From Diplocloster modestus (GTDB lineage Bacteria; Bacillota; Clostridia; Lachnospirales; Lachnospiraceae), in NCBI RefSeq assembly GCF_019042245.1, contig NZ_JAHQCX010000007.1, positions 125,232 through 189,231 on the forward strand: 64,000 nt of DNA, written 5' to 3'. Within the stretch, counting starts at the first letter, position 1; every line of letters starts with the position of its first letter. The position numbers were made by a program, and so were the translations under genes. The notes beneath the pieces were generated by a model. It had not been told where the DNA came from. It ran no database searches and saw nothing but the letters and a program-made list of their open reading frames with translations. Below are positions 16,517 to 24,901 of the stretch, piece after piece.

Positions 16517-17555
16517 GATTTCTTTCCTGACTCCTGCTCTGGTGGATGACCTCATCCAGGGTGATCTCCTTCTGGCCTGCATCCACCACAGGCAGTGTGA
16601 TCACCACGTCGGTACCGTTGTCCAGCATACTGTACACGTGAATTCCATATTCATCTCCGAAACACAGCTTAATCCTTTGATTTACATTATATAACGCAAT
16701 CCCGCTGCCCCCATCCTCGGTCCTCTCGGAAAAGTCGACCCCTTTTTGCAGCCGCTCATTCATTTCCAGCAGTTTATCCTCGCGGATACCACTGCCGTCA
16801 TCTGAGATCACCAGCACCAGACGCTGATCCGTGACCGCGATAGATATGGTGATCGTCCCTTTCCCGATCTTATTTTCCAGCCCATGAAAGATCGCATTTT
16901 CCACGATCGGCTGAATAATCAGTTTAGGCATCCGAAAACCAATGATCGCGTCCCGATCCTCCATATCCACCTTCAGATTGATCCTCTCCCCAAAGCGGAA
17001 CTTTTGGATCAGATAATAGTTCTGTATATTATTAAGTTCATCCTCAAGAGTTACCAGGCTTCCTTTCCTGCTGATGCTATAACGGAAAAAATTACCCAGT
17101 GCCTCCGTCATATCTGCGATCTCATCCATCCCCTCGATCAGCGCCTCCCCCCGGATGGATTCCAGGGTATTATAGAGAAAATGAGGGTTGATCTGGCTTT
17201 GCAGCGCATTCAGTTCCGCCTGTTTTTTCAGCACCTTCGCCCTGTATTCCCGGTTCATGCTCTCCTGCAGATACTGGAATACGTATTCCATTTTATCATT
17301 GATCTCCATAGTCTGAGTATCGTGGCCGCCGGAATCCTCCAGACTCTTCTGATACAGTTTTTCTAATGACCTGTCTGCCTTACATACCGGAACATGCACC
17401 AGAACCATCTGCAGCAAAAAGAAAATCCCCAACGCGCCCAGCAGGCACCATCCAGCAAACCCTATATGCAATTGCCAGGACAGGATCCCAAAAGCCACTG
17501 CAAATAAAACCATCAGAGCATTGGACACGTATATCTTTCTTTTCACGTTTCTCAT
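16506..17555 (-). CDS. YesM-type sensor histidine kinase
   Basis: 349 residues from ATG 17555 (GGAGGAAAAG upstream); the longer open frame reads repeat DNA. Two hydrophobic segments fill residues 8-50 with almost no extracellular loop, so the sensor part is unusually small. A linker helix follows, then the His_kinase motif LNALQSQINPHFLYNTLESI with the phosphorylated His, and an ATPase domain with QPIVENAIFHGLEN, ISDDGSGI and GSGIALYNVNQRIKL. The absence of a large sensor domain suggests that it reads a partner protein, perhaps the binding protein or the degenerate ABC protein encoded next. Confidence 0.9.
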   Translation of the reverse strand: MRNVKRKIYVSNALMVLFAVAFGILSWQLHIGFAGWCLLGALGIFFLLQMVLVHVPVCKADRSLEKLYQKSLEDSGGHDTQTMEINDKMEYVFQYLQESMNREYRAKVLKKQAELNALQSQINPHFLYNTLESIRGEALIEGMDEIADMTEALGNFFRYSISRKGSLVTLEDELNNIQNYYLIQKFRFGERINLKVDMEDRDAIIGFRMPKLIIQPIVENAIFHGLENKIGKGTITISIAVTDQRLVLVISDDGSGIREDKLLEMNERLQKGVDFSERTEDGGSGIALYNVNQRIKLCFGDEYGIHVYSMLDNGTDVVITLPVVDAGQKEITLDEVIHQSRSQERNHGS

Positions 17556-17556
17556 C

Positions 17557-17645
17557 TTTTCCTCCATGAGTGCGTATTTCAGCACATAAAGGTATGGGTG
17601 AACATCTTCTTGTTCACGCGTTCCTCCATGAGTGCGTTTTTCAGC
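17557..17645 (-). repeat. Family 3 repeat before the histidine kinase
   Basis: On the transcript GTGAACA pairs with TGTTCAC, then GTGC with GCAC, then ATGGAGGA precedes ATG 17555. A distal GGAGG lies 5 nt before a GTG that opens a 12-codon frame ending FMC and TGA. The block TTCCTCCATGAGTGCG occurs at both ends of the element. Confidence 0.75.
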
Positions 17646-17650
17646 GAAAG

Positions 17651-17687
17651 GGGACATGTCCATTTCAGTTTGGGACATGTCCATTTC
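17651..17687. promoter_or_regulatory. Paired GGACATGTCC sites 21 bp apart
   Basis: GGGACATGTCCATTTC occurs at 17651-17666 and again at 17672-17687, exactly 21 bp apart, each containing the palindrome GGACATGTCC. It lies between the regulator and kinase genes. AraC-type regulators commonly use direct repeats spaced two helical turns, so it is a candidate site for the response regulator at 17727. No direct proof. Confidence 0.4.
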
Positions 17688-17726
17688 GATGCCCATTTCG
17701 GGTTGTCACGATCTACAAGCCAGCCC

Positions 17727-19358
17727 TTACGAATGCAATTTACGGTATACGGTAGGATTGATGCCAACCACTTTGGAAAACAGCTGGCTGAAATATTTTG
17801 CGTTGGCATATCCCACCTCCTCCGCAATTACCGCTATGGATTCATTGGTATCTTTCAGCATTGTTTTTGCTTTTGTGATGCGTATGTTCGTCAGATAATC
17901 ATTGAAATTCACCCCCGTACTGCGCTTAAACAATACACTGAGATAGACAGGGTTTAAATCCACAAGCTTCGCCATCTCCTCCAGGCTGATGTTCTCCTGA
18001 TAGTGTTCCCTGATATAATCTTTTACGATCCGCACCGGCTTTTTCTCCTGATTCCGCTTGCTGGCCTCGTATTTTTTCAGAAATGCATTTAAATATTCAA
18101 GCACATAATTTCGGATAGATGATTTATCTGCATATTTTCGGATCTGGGAATACAGATCTTCTTTTTCTGTTTCCAGCTCCGTATCGCTGATTTCATCGAA
18201 ATCCACAGCTTCAAAAACAACCCTTATCAGCTGCTCGACATTTTTATAGTACACTCTGTAACTCTCCGGCTTCTCATTGCCAATCATTCGAAAGCATTCC
18301 CGAAGCAAGTAATCAAATCTTTTAAGATCCTGGGCCTCCACAGCCGCCTTGATGGAATCTTCACATTTCATATTGACAATCAAGGCCGGATCTTCTTTTG
18401 ACAGACCGGCTTCGGTGATCCGAATCACCTGGTTTGCTCCCAGAACCAGCCGGCTGCCCAAATGCTCAAAGGTATCGCGCAGCCTGTCCACGCATTCCGA
18501 GAAATCACAAAACGGTGCAGACACCGTCATCGTCACCGCGTATCCACTGAATGAACTGCTATACTTTTGAATTTCCTCAAATAGTTGGTTCCACACTTCC
18601 TGTTGTAACACTCCCTCTTTGGTCCCTCCGTCCCGGAACTCACAAATTCCTGCGATCACATTATGGATCAGACCGTTCACGTTCTGTCCTGTCGCTTCTG
18701 CTTCCTCCAAAAACTTTCTCATCTTCTTCAGTACAGTCCGGTAGAGGCCCTCGGCCGTCTCCTTCTCCACGTCCTCCACCCGCTCATAATCTATACTCAG
18801 CGCATAGCACTGATATACCGGGCCGGAGAATGAAAAATGATACTTTTCATTTGCCATAGCCAGATCAACCACGTCCCGATTCTCCTGCGTCAGTAACGTG
18901 GCAATGAATTTATTCTGTATAATTTCCTGGCTTAACTTGTGTTCCTTCTCCATCAGCTCGTAATCCGATACTTGTTTTTCTTTTTCCAGCCGGGCAGCAC
19001 AGATCTTTGCAAGTATCTTATTCAGCTCTTCCTTATGTATCGGCTTTAGCAGATAATCCTCCACACCGTATTTTAAAGCATTATAGGCATACTCAAACTG
19101 TTTGTAACCGCTCACCACGATGAAGTTCACAGGGCGCTCCATCTGGACGACCCGCTCAATCACCTGTAACCCGTCCATTCCAGGCATCCGGATATCCGTG
19201 ATCACAATATCAGGCTCATATTTTTGAATTAATTCCAGCTCCTCTATCCCATTGGCCGCTGTGGCCACCAAACTGATGTCCAGATGCTCCCAGTCGATCA
19301 GTTTTTCAATCAGTCTGCACACTCTGTCCTCATCATCTGCAATTAGTATCTTCAGCAC
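17727..19358 (-). CDS. YesN-type response regulator with AraC DNA-binding domain
   Basis: About 543 residues from GTG 19358, which places LKILIADDEDRVCRLIEKLI at the N-terminus and has AGGATGGAG upstream. An ATG at 19385 is an alternative. The receiver has the acidic pair DD and the phosphorylated Asp in YEPDIVITDIRMPGMDGLQV, and Lys in YLLKPIHKEEL. A 280-residue middle region is poorly conserved. The C-terminal AraC domain reads YIREHYQENISLEEMAKLVD, LNPVYLSVLFKRSTGVNFND and VGYANAKYFSQLFSKVVG. It is first in the operon with the kinase and degenerate ABC genes, and probably activates the sugar operon. Confidence 0.92.
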   Translation of the reverse strand: MLKILIADDEDRVCRLIEKLIDWEHLDISLVATAANGIEELELIQKYEPDIVITDIRMPGMDGLQVIERVVQMERPVNFIVVSGYKQFEYAYNALKYGVEDYLLKPIHKEELNKILAKICAARLEKEKQVSDYELMEKEHKLSQEIIQNKFIATLLTQENRDVVDLAMANEKYHFSFSGPVYQCYALSIDYERVEDVEKETAEGLYRTVLKKMRKFLEEAEATGQNVNGLIHNVIAGICEFRDGGTKEGVLQQEVWNQLFEEIQKYSSSFSGYAVTMTVSAPFCDFSECVDRLRDTFEHLGSRLVLGANQVIRITEAGLSKEDPALIVNMKCEDSIKAAVEAQDLKRFDYLLRECFRMIGNEKPESYRVYYKNVEQLIRVVFEAVDFDEISDTELETEKEDLYSQIRKYADKSSIRNYVLEYLNAFLKKYEASKRNQEKKPVRIVKDYIREHYQENISLEEMAKLVDLNPVYLSVLFKRSTGVNFNDYLTNIRITKAKTMLKDTNESIAVIAEEVGYANAKYFSQLFSKVVGINPTVYRKLHS

Positions 19359-19523
19359 CGTTCTCCATCCTTTCAACCGCTCCATGTCTCCTGACGTTAC
19401 CGGCCGCACACATTCGATCCGGCCATGATCCGTCAGCCAGCATAGGTTCCTGGACCTGTCTCAAACAATATTAAAAATCAAACCCCAATATCATGTATGC
19501 CATTTATAACTCCCAAAAATACA

Positions 19524-19676
19524 CACTCCGCGCCAAGGAAAGCGCTTCGGCGCAGATATAATGTCTGCCGACATTATATCACGATTGCACGCAATCATGA
19601 TTCCTCCGTTGGATGCGCACTCCGCGCCAGGGAAAGCGCTCCGGCGCAGATATAATGTCTGCCGACATTATATCAT
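19524..19676. repeat. Family 2 palindromic repeat, two tandem units
   Basis: Two units of about 60 bp (19524-19582, 19615-19676) start CACTCCGCGCCA and end with an 11-bp perfect inverted repeat GATATAATGTC/GACATTATATC around TGCC. Between them lies CGATTGCACGCAATC, another palindrome. A third copy is at 57914-58013. They fill most of the gap between the carboxypeptidase gene and the two-component operon. Confidence 0.8.
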
Positions 19677-19762
19677 ACCACAGCAGACAGCTGCAACGGC
19701 CTAACAGGCAGGGTTTATCCCGAATTCCATATTTTTTGAATACAGATCCAACTGCCTATCCA

Positions 19763-20926
19763 CTAAAGCGGCAGCAGCTCCCCTCCACAATTCAGGAATT
19801 TATGCAGGACCTTATCCAGACACCAGGGAAAATCAATTTTCTTCACAGATCCCGCTGCATAGATCGGGGTCACTTGATACAGTTCCCCTGCCACATAATA
19901 CTGCACATTACCCACGATTGCCCCTTCTTCCACCGGTGCTTCCAGCACATCCGGGACCTCATACTCCACATTCACCTCTTCATCTGAACGCATCAGCAGA
20001 TTCAGATCGTGTTTTTCCATCCGCAGGTCTACGGTCGGGATCTGTCCATCCTCCACACTTACAGGATCAAATGTTTTCCCATCCTCAGATATATGCCGGT
20101 ACTCATAATTATCCAGTCCGTACTGCATTAACTTCTGGGTATCCGCCCATTTCCATGTCTTATGGGGCGGCCAGCCGCAGGCCAGCACCACCGATATAAA
20201 AGTCCTGTCATCCCTCTTCAAAGCCCCCACGAAACAATAACCCGCTTTTCCGGTAAATCCCGTCTTGATTCCGATGGCCCCGTCCATTTGAGTCAAAAAC
20301 GCATCCTTATTATTCACTGTAAAACTTCTCGCCCCGTCGATATCGGAAAAAGAATAACTGGGGGTATTGGTAATCTCGATGAACTTCTCATTCTGAATCG
20401 CATATCGGGCAATCAATGCCAGATCCGATGCGGTCGTATAATGCTCATCCGAATCCAGGCCATTGGGAGTAACAAAATGTGTATTATAAGCGCCGATATC
20501 CCTCGCTTTCTGGTTCATCATATCCGCGAACCCTTCCACACTGCCTCCAATATGCTCCGCCACAGCCACAGCCACATCATTATGGGATTCCAGCATCAGG
20601 GAATACAGCAGATCCCTTAACAGATATTTTTCCCCGGTCCGTATATTCAACTGAACATCCGGCTGAGAAGCCGCCAGCTTAGACACCTCCACCACATCAT
20701 CCAGATTCCCGGATTCCAGCGCCACAGTCAGCGTCATAATCTTAGTCGTGCTCGCCATCGGCAGCTTCGCACTCCCATCCTTTTCATATAAAATACGCCC
20801 CGAATCAGCATCCATCAGTACTGCCGACTGAGCGTACAAATCAATGTCCTCCGCCAGAACAAGCCCCCGCCCCTGAGCGACAACACTGCATACGATAAAT
20901 AAAAAAGCCAGAATCTTTCTCCACAT
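19763..20926 (-). CDS. D-alanyl-D-alanine carboxypeptidase (penicillin-binding protein, DacF/PBP5 type)
   Basis: 387 residues with a signal peptide (about 25 residues). It trims the terminal D-Ala of peptidoglycan stem peptides outside the cell. All three active-site motifs are present: S59-T-T-K62 in MASTTKIMTL, S-H-N in SLMLESHNDVAVAVAEHIGG, and K-T-G in GAIGIKTGFTGKAGYC. After the catalytic domain there is a beta-rich PBP5_C-like domain. The C-terminus (FLNCGGELLPL) has no obvious amphipathic anchor. Single gene; its ribosome site is weak. Confidence 0.92.
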   Translation of the reverse strand: MWRKILAFLFIVCSVVAQGRGLVLAEDIDLYAQSAVLMDADSGRILYEKDGSAKLPMASTTKIMTLTVALESGNLDDVVEVSKLAASQPDVQLNIRTGEKYLLRDLLYSLMLESHNDVAVAVAEHIGGSVEGFADMMNQKARDIGAYNTHFVTPNGLDSDEHYTTASDLALIARYAIQNEKFIEITNTPSYSFSDIDGARSFTVNNKDAFLTQMDGAIGIKTGFTGKAGYCFVGALKRDDRTFISVVLACGWPPHKTWKWADTQKLMQYGLDNYEYRHISEDGKTFDPVSVEDGQIPTVDLRMEKHDLNLLMRSDEEVNVEYEVPDVLEAPVEEGAIVGNVQYYVAGELYQVTPIYAAGSVKKIDFPWCLDKVLHKFLNCGGELLPL

Positions 20927-21098
20927 ATCCGATTCCCATATCCGTCTTTTCTATAATCTATTATAAATCCCTAAAGTTTATACCTACTTCTGCCGCCCAT
21001 TCTCTCCTACCTTCCTCCTCATACATTCCCCTCTCATTTTCTGCCTCATTCACACCCCCGCGTCCGCTCTCTCCGTACTTTTTCACTCATCTGCCGTT

Positions 21099-21836
21099 TC
21101 ATAATACCGCCGAATCCCTCACATTCATAAGCTCCACCCAGATCACACTGATCTGCGCCACACCTTTCGTACACACCGCCATCTGATACTCCTGATCCAA
21201 GCGCTCCAGCCGAAACGCAAACTCCCCATCCACGGCCGCTTGTTCCACCCATATCTTCTCCCCTCTATGAATAGCGAACTCCTCGATCGGCAGATGGAAC
21301 CCCATTCCAACTGCCTTCACAAAACTCTCCTTTAACACCCATTGTTCACAAAACGCACCCCCTCTGTCCTCCTGCGCCTTCTCCTCCACGAACTTCCACT
21401 CCTCATCCCGGAAAAATCTCCTGGCCACCCTACCATCGTACCCTTTTATTTTCTCAATATCCAGCCCAACCTCCACATCAGCCACCGCGCATCCTGCCAC
21501 ACTGCCCGAATGCGTCAGGCTGATACACATATTCCCGGCTTTTGAACCCACCCTTTCCTCCAAACCGTCCCCATTACATAATAATTCCCGATCCCTGACC
21601 ACTTCCGGTTTACCAAATTCATTCTCCCGTGTCTGTACTTCCCCCACATATTCAGGGTCCCAAGCCCGTACTGCGTACTCCAGCAAAATCCCCGCCCCCA
21701 GCGACAGCCTCTGTCCATCCTGAGTCCGTATTCTCTGTGCCTTAGCCCTCCGCTCCTTCGAAACGCACTCCCAATACCTCTTATCGCTCAAATCCATTTG
21801 ATCAACCCGCATCAGATATATTTTAACCTCATTCAT
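21099..21836 (-). CDS. 4'-phosphopantetheinyl transferase, Sfp family
   Basis: 245 residues, Sfp length. These enzymes transfer phosphopantetheine from CoA to carrier-protein serines. Motifs: MCISLTHSGSVAGCAVAD, VGLDIEKIKGYDGRVARRFF (Mg2+-binding D and E), DEEWKF, and WVLKESFVKAVGMGF. No polyketide or peptide synthetase is in the window, so its client is unknown. The gene and its flanks are unusually purine-rich on the coding strand compared with neighbours. Start ATG has GGAGAG upstream. Confidence 0.9.
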   Translation of the reverse strand: MNEVKIYLMRVDQMDLSDKRYWECVSKERRAKAQRIRTQDGQRLSLGAGILLEYAVRAWDPEYVGEVQTRENEFGKPEVVRDRELLCNGDGLEERVGSKAGNMCISLTHSGSVAGCAVADVEVGLDIEKIKGYDGRVARRFFRDEEWKFVEEKAQEDRGGAFCEQWVLKESFVKAVGMGFHLPIEEFAIHRGEKIWVEQAAVDGEFAFRLERLDQEYQMAVCTKGVAQISVIWVELMNVRDSAVL

Positions 21837-22031
21837 ATCCCGCTCTCCTTATCTTCCATCAACCACCAGGTTCCAGGCTCCGACACTTCCTATTCCACCC
21901 CGCAGATTCACCTATTACAAACCTATATCTAACTATAACCAAAAATCCCCGTTAACGCAAATCCTCAATACAATTACACTATCCCCCATCTGTCAGGACA
22001 TGGCGCAACGCCCTCATCAACAAAGGAGGAG

Positions 22032-22235
22032 CGGGAGCCGGAGGGCGGATGTTTCCACGGGGCGGCACAAAAGAAGCGGGAACCAAATCGCTTGAGGCCA
22101 GGCCTTAGAATGGGTGGCCCTGCCAATAAGAGGTTCTCCAGCCTTCGGAGTTACCCGTTCTTAGGTCTGGCCGATGCGGTTTGGTTCCCGCTTCTTTTGT
22201 GCCGCCCCGTGGAAACATCCGCCCTCCGGCTCCCG
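22032..22235. repeat. 56-bp perfect inverted repeat around a structured loop
   Basis: The arms 22032-22087 and 22180-22235 are exact reverse complements (56 bp, GC-rich; left arm begins CGGGAGCCGGAGGGCGGATG). The 92-nt centre extends the stem imperfectly: GGCCAGGCCTTAGAATGGGT against ACCCGTTCTTAGGTCTGGCC pairs with only a few mismatches or wobbles. The full hairpin covers about 200 nt. It lies in a 514-nt gap between the sfp-like and TetR genes, and no gene is seen in that gap. Origin could be a MITE or an inverted duplication. Confidence 0.9.
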
Positions 22236-22350
22236 TTCCTCCGTCCCTTTGGCACCTCTGCCCCTCTGCACGCCCTTGTTCTTTTTTCCATAATATGCTA
22301 ATATGAAAACGGACGAAAGGTTGACCAAAATTCAGTCGGAGGCATACTAC

Positions 22351-22953
22351 ATGGGCAAGATCGAAGATAAGAAAAAGCAGAAAAAAGAAGCTCTGTTCCA
22401 CACATCCTTTGATTTATTCACCACCAAAGGGTTCTCCAAGACATCCATCGCGGATATCGTAGAAAAAGCAGGTGTGGCCAAAGGTACTTTTTATCTGTAT
22501 TTCAAAGACAAATATGACATCCGCAACCGGCTGATTACCAACAAAGCAGGTAAAGTATTTGAGAACGCCTATTACGCCCTGGAGCGGACCGAACTGACCG
22601 ATTTTACGGAGCGTCTTCTCTTTATTATCGATGACATCATCGATCAGCTGACGAGGGACAGCAAACTGCTTAGTTTCATCGCCAAAAACCTGAGCTGGGG
22701 AGTTTTCAAATCTGCTCTGGTACAGCAGGAAGAGGAAACCAATCTGGATTTTTATGCCCTTTATCTGAAGATGATCGAGGACAGCGCACACAAATTCCGT
22801 AATCCTGAAGTTATGCTGTTCATGATCGTGGAACTGGTCAGCGGCAGTTGTTATAATGCAATCCTATTTAAGGAACCAATGGCAATTGATGAATATAAAT
22901 CCTATTTATACGAGGCAATTCGCAGTATGATTCAAACACAAATGATAAAGTAA
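22351..22953 (+). CDS. TetR/AcrR family transcriptional regulator
   Basis: 200 residues from ATG 22351, 8 nt after GGAGG; upstream ATGs in frame have no ribosome site. The N-terminal helix-turn-helix is typical: KKEALFHTSFDLFTTKGFSK, TSIADIVEKAGVAKGTFYLY and FKDKYDIRNRL. The C-terminal ligand domain includes DSKLLSFIAKNLSWGVFKSA. It ends 19 nt before the hydroxyacid dehydrogenase gene, so the two are probably cotranscribed. The inducer is unknown. Confidence 0.9.
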   Translation: MGKIEDKKKQKKEALFHTSFDLFTTKGFSKTSIADIVEKAGVAKGTFYLYFKDKYDIRNRLITNKAGKVFENAYYALERTELTDFTERLLFIIDDIIDQLTRDSKLLSFIAKNLSWGVFKSALVQQEEETNLDFYALYLKMIEDSAHKFRNPEVMLFMIVELVSGSCYNAILFKEPMAIDEYKSYLYEAIRSMIQTQMIK

Positions 22954-22972
22954 GCACCGAGGAGGAACGATT

Positions 22973-23935
22973 ATGGAGCAAAAGAACATATTGGTTACAT
23001 TTCCCGTCACGGACAAACAAAAACACAGTCTGGAAATGTACGCACCCGGTTCCCACTTCCTCTACCGTCAAAGAGAAGAAGTAACAAAAGAAGATGTTCA
23101 CAACGCCAATATCATTATCGGCAATGTCACTCCCTCGCAGCTGGTTGGCGCCACCAAACTGGAATGGCTTCAGCTGGATTCCGCAGGCACGAACGGATAT
23201 CTGGATCCCGGCGTTCTGCCGTCAGGGACCAGGCTCACAAACGCTACCGGTGCCTATGGACTGGCTGTCTCTGAGTATATGATCGGCGTGGTACTGGAAC
23301 TTATGAAAAAGCTGCATTATTACCGGGACAACCAGAATCAGTGCCTCTGGAAGGACGAGGGGCAGGTTACCTCGATTCAGGATTCCCGTACACTGGTTGT
23401 GGGCCTGGGCGATATCGGAAATGAATTTGCCAGGAAAATGAACGCGCTGGGCAGCCAGGTCATCGCAGTCAAACGACGTCCTTCGGACAAACCGGAGTAT
23501 ATTGAGGAATTATATCTGTTAAAAGATCTGGATCAATTACTGCCGGAGGCGGATATTGTGGCACTGTGCCTTCCCGGTACGGAGCAGACCCGCCATTTAT
23601 TCAATGCCAAACGAATCAGGCTGATGAAGGATTCCGCTATACTTCTCAATGTAGGACGTGGTACCGTGCTGGACACCGAAGCTCTCTGCGATGCGCTGGA
23701 AAAGGGACATCTGTATGGGGCTGCCCTGGATGTCACGGAGCCGGAACCTCTGCCGGCCGATCACCGTCTGTGGAAATTCCGGAATGTGGTGATTACCCCT
23801 CATACATCCGGCCAGTATCATCTGCCGGAAACCCTGAACAGGATCGTCCGGATCTCTGCGGAGAATCTAATGCGCTTTATGAATAATAAAGAGCTGAGAA
23901 ATGAAGTTGATTTTACAAGCGGTTACAAAAGATAA
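22973..23935 (+). CDS. D-isomer-specific 2-hydroxyacid dehydrogenase
   Basis: 320 residues. NAD(P)-dependent reduction of a 2-oxoacid to a D-2-hydroxyacid is the family reaction. Motifs: Rossmann VVGLGDIGNEFARKMNALGS, catalytic Arg in LLNVGRGTVLDTEALCDALE, Glu in ALDVTEPEPLPADHRLWKFR, and the acid-base His in NVVITPHTSGQYHLPETLNR. The N-terminal half is close to the GhrA-like subgroup. Ribosome site GAGGAGGAA. It is cotranscribed with the TetR gene and closed by a strong terminator. The substrate is not determinable. Confidence 0.9.
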   Translation: MEQKNILVTFPVTDKQKHSLEMYAPGSHFLYRQREEVTKEDVHNANIIIGNVTPSQLVGATKLEWLQLDSAGTNGYLDPGVLPSGTRLTNATGAYGLAVSEYMIGVVLELMKKLHYYRDNQNQCLWKDEGQVTSIQDSRTLVVGLGDIGNEFARKMNALGSQVIAVKRRPSDKPEYIEELYLLKDLDQLLPEADIVALCLPGTEQTRHLFNAKRIRLMKDSAILLNVGRGTVLDTEALCDALEKGHLYGAALDVTEPEPLPADHRLWKFRNVVITPHTSGQYHLPETLNRIVRISAENLMRFMNNKELRNEVDFTSGYKR

Positions 23936-23942
23936 CCTATCC

Positions 23943-23999
23943 AAATAAGGGGCTTATGGACAGATACAAGTCAGGTATCTGTCCATAAGCCCCTTATTT
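23943..23999. terminator. Bidirectional terminator between convergent genes
   Basis: A perfect 25-bp stem with a 7-nt loop; the arms begin AAATAAGGGGCTTATGGACA and end in CCCCTTATTT, so either strand ends in A/T-rich flanks. It serves the plus-strand dehydrogenase and the minus-strand EamA gene. Confidence 0.9.
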
Positions 24000-24016
24000 A
24001 GATATTTATCCCGTCC

Positions 24017-24901
24017 TCAGGCTTTTGTACCCCGCTCTCCCAGCAGCAGTCCGGCCAGGGTGAGCGCCATCCCCGCTACGGTTATCCAGGTAATCGTTTC
24101 CTTCAGAACCAGAACAGAAGTACCCACTGTGATAACCGGAACCAGATAGATATAGATGCTGGTCTTAACCGCCCCCAGCTTCCGAACCGCGAAATTCCAG
24201 GTCACGAAACACAGGGCGGACGCTCCCAGTCCCAAAAACAGCATATTGAGAAGATTCACCGGATCATTGAACCTGCTAAAATCCGGATGGAAGTCGAATA
24301 GCAGGAGGGCCGGAAACATAAAAATAATTCCGTAGCCAAATACCCGCCTGGTAGTCTGAATCGTATGATACCCAAACCCTGCAATTTTTCTGGTAAGAAC
24401 GGAATAGCATGCCCATAAGAACGCAGCCAGCAGCGCCAAAAAATCTCCCAATGGATTAAACTCCAACAGCGTTCCCTGAAAGCTGATCAGGCAGATTCCA
24501 ATCATGGCCGCCACAAAACCCACGAAAAAACCCTTCTTCAGCTTGTCCTCCCCCTTCATAAATATATGGGAGAGAATCGCCGTAAAAAATGGGGCAGCCG
24601 AAATGATCACCCCCACATTGGACGCCAGCGTGTAGGTAAGCGCAATATTTTCCAACAGATAATACAGACAGACACCGCAAAGGCCTGCCAGCGCGAAGTA
24701 TCCCTCCTGCCGTATTCCGGCACTTTTTAGCCTATGGGGATAGACGATCAGCAGGGCCAGGAAGCCCATCACAAATCGGATCAGAAGTATTTCAACCGGC
24801 AAAAAGCTATTAAGCAGCACTTTCGTAGAAATAAAGGTGGTTCCCCATATCAATATGGTCACCAGGGCGGCTGCATGCCCCGCTGCGCTCCTATTCTCCA
24901 T
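24017..24901 (-). CDS. EamA/DMT superfamily transporter
   Basis: 294 residues from ATG 24901, which overlaps the AraC stop by 11 nt; longer in-frame starts at 24937 and 24919 lie inside the AraC gene. Ten hydrophobic segments form two EamA repeats: AALVTILIWGTTFISTKVLL opens the first, and LGDFLALLAAFLWACYSVLT opens the second. RFVMGFLALLIVYPHR is also typical. The family exports metabolites such as amino acids. Control by the linked AraC protein is likely. Confidence 0.9.
   Translation of the reverse strand: MENRSAAGHAAALVTILIWGTTFISTKVLLNSFLPVEILLIRFVMGFLALLIVYPHRLKSAGIRQEGYFALAGLCGVCLYYLLENIALTYTLASNVGVIISAAPFFTAILSHIFMKGEDKLKKGFFVGFVAAMIGICLISFQGTLLEFNPLGDFLALLAAFLWACYSVLTRKIAGFGYHTIQTTRRVFGYGIIFMFPALLLFDFHPDFSRFNDPVNLLNMLFLGLGASALCFVTWNFAVRKLGAVKTSIYIYLVPVITVGTSVLVLKETITWITVAGMALTLAGLLLGERGTKA

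Noticed and set aside
17556-17696. N-terminal extension of the histidine kinase by 47 residues
   Set aside because: It is repeat DNA plus the twin GGACATGTCC boxes; GGAGGAAAAG before ATG 17555 fits better. The resemblance to the extension of isomerase 1 comes from the shared repeat.
22092-22401. Open frames on both strands across the 56-bp inverted repeat
   Set aside because: They are products of the palindrome, have no ribosome site, and on one strand run into the TetR gene.
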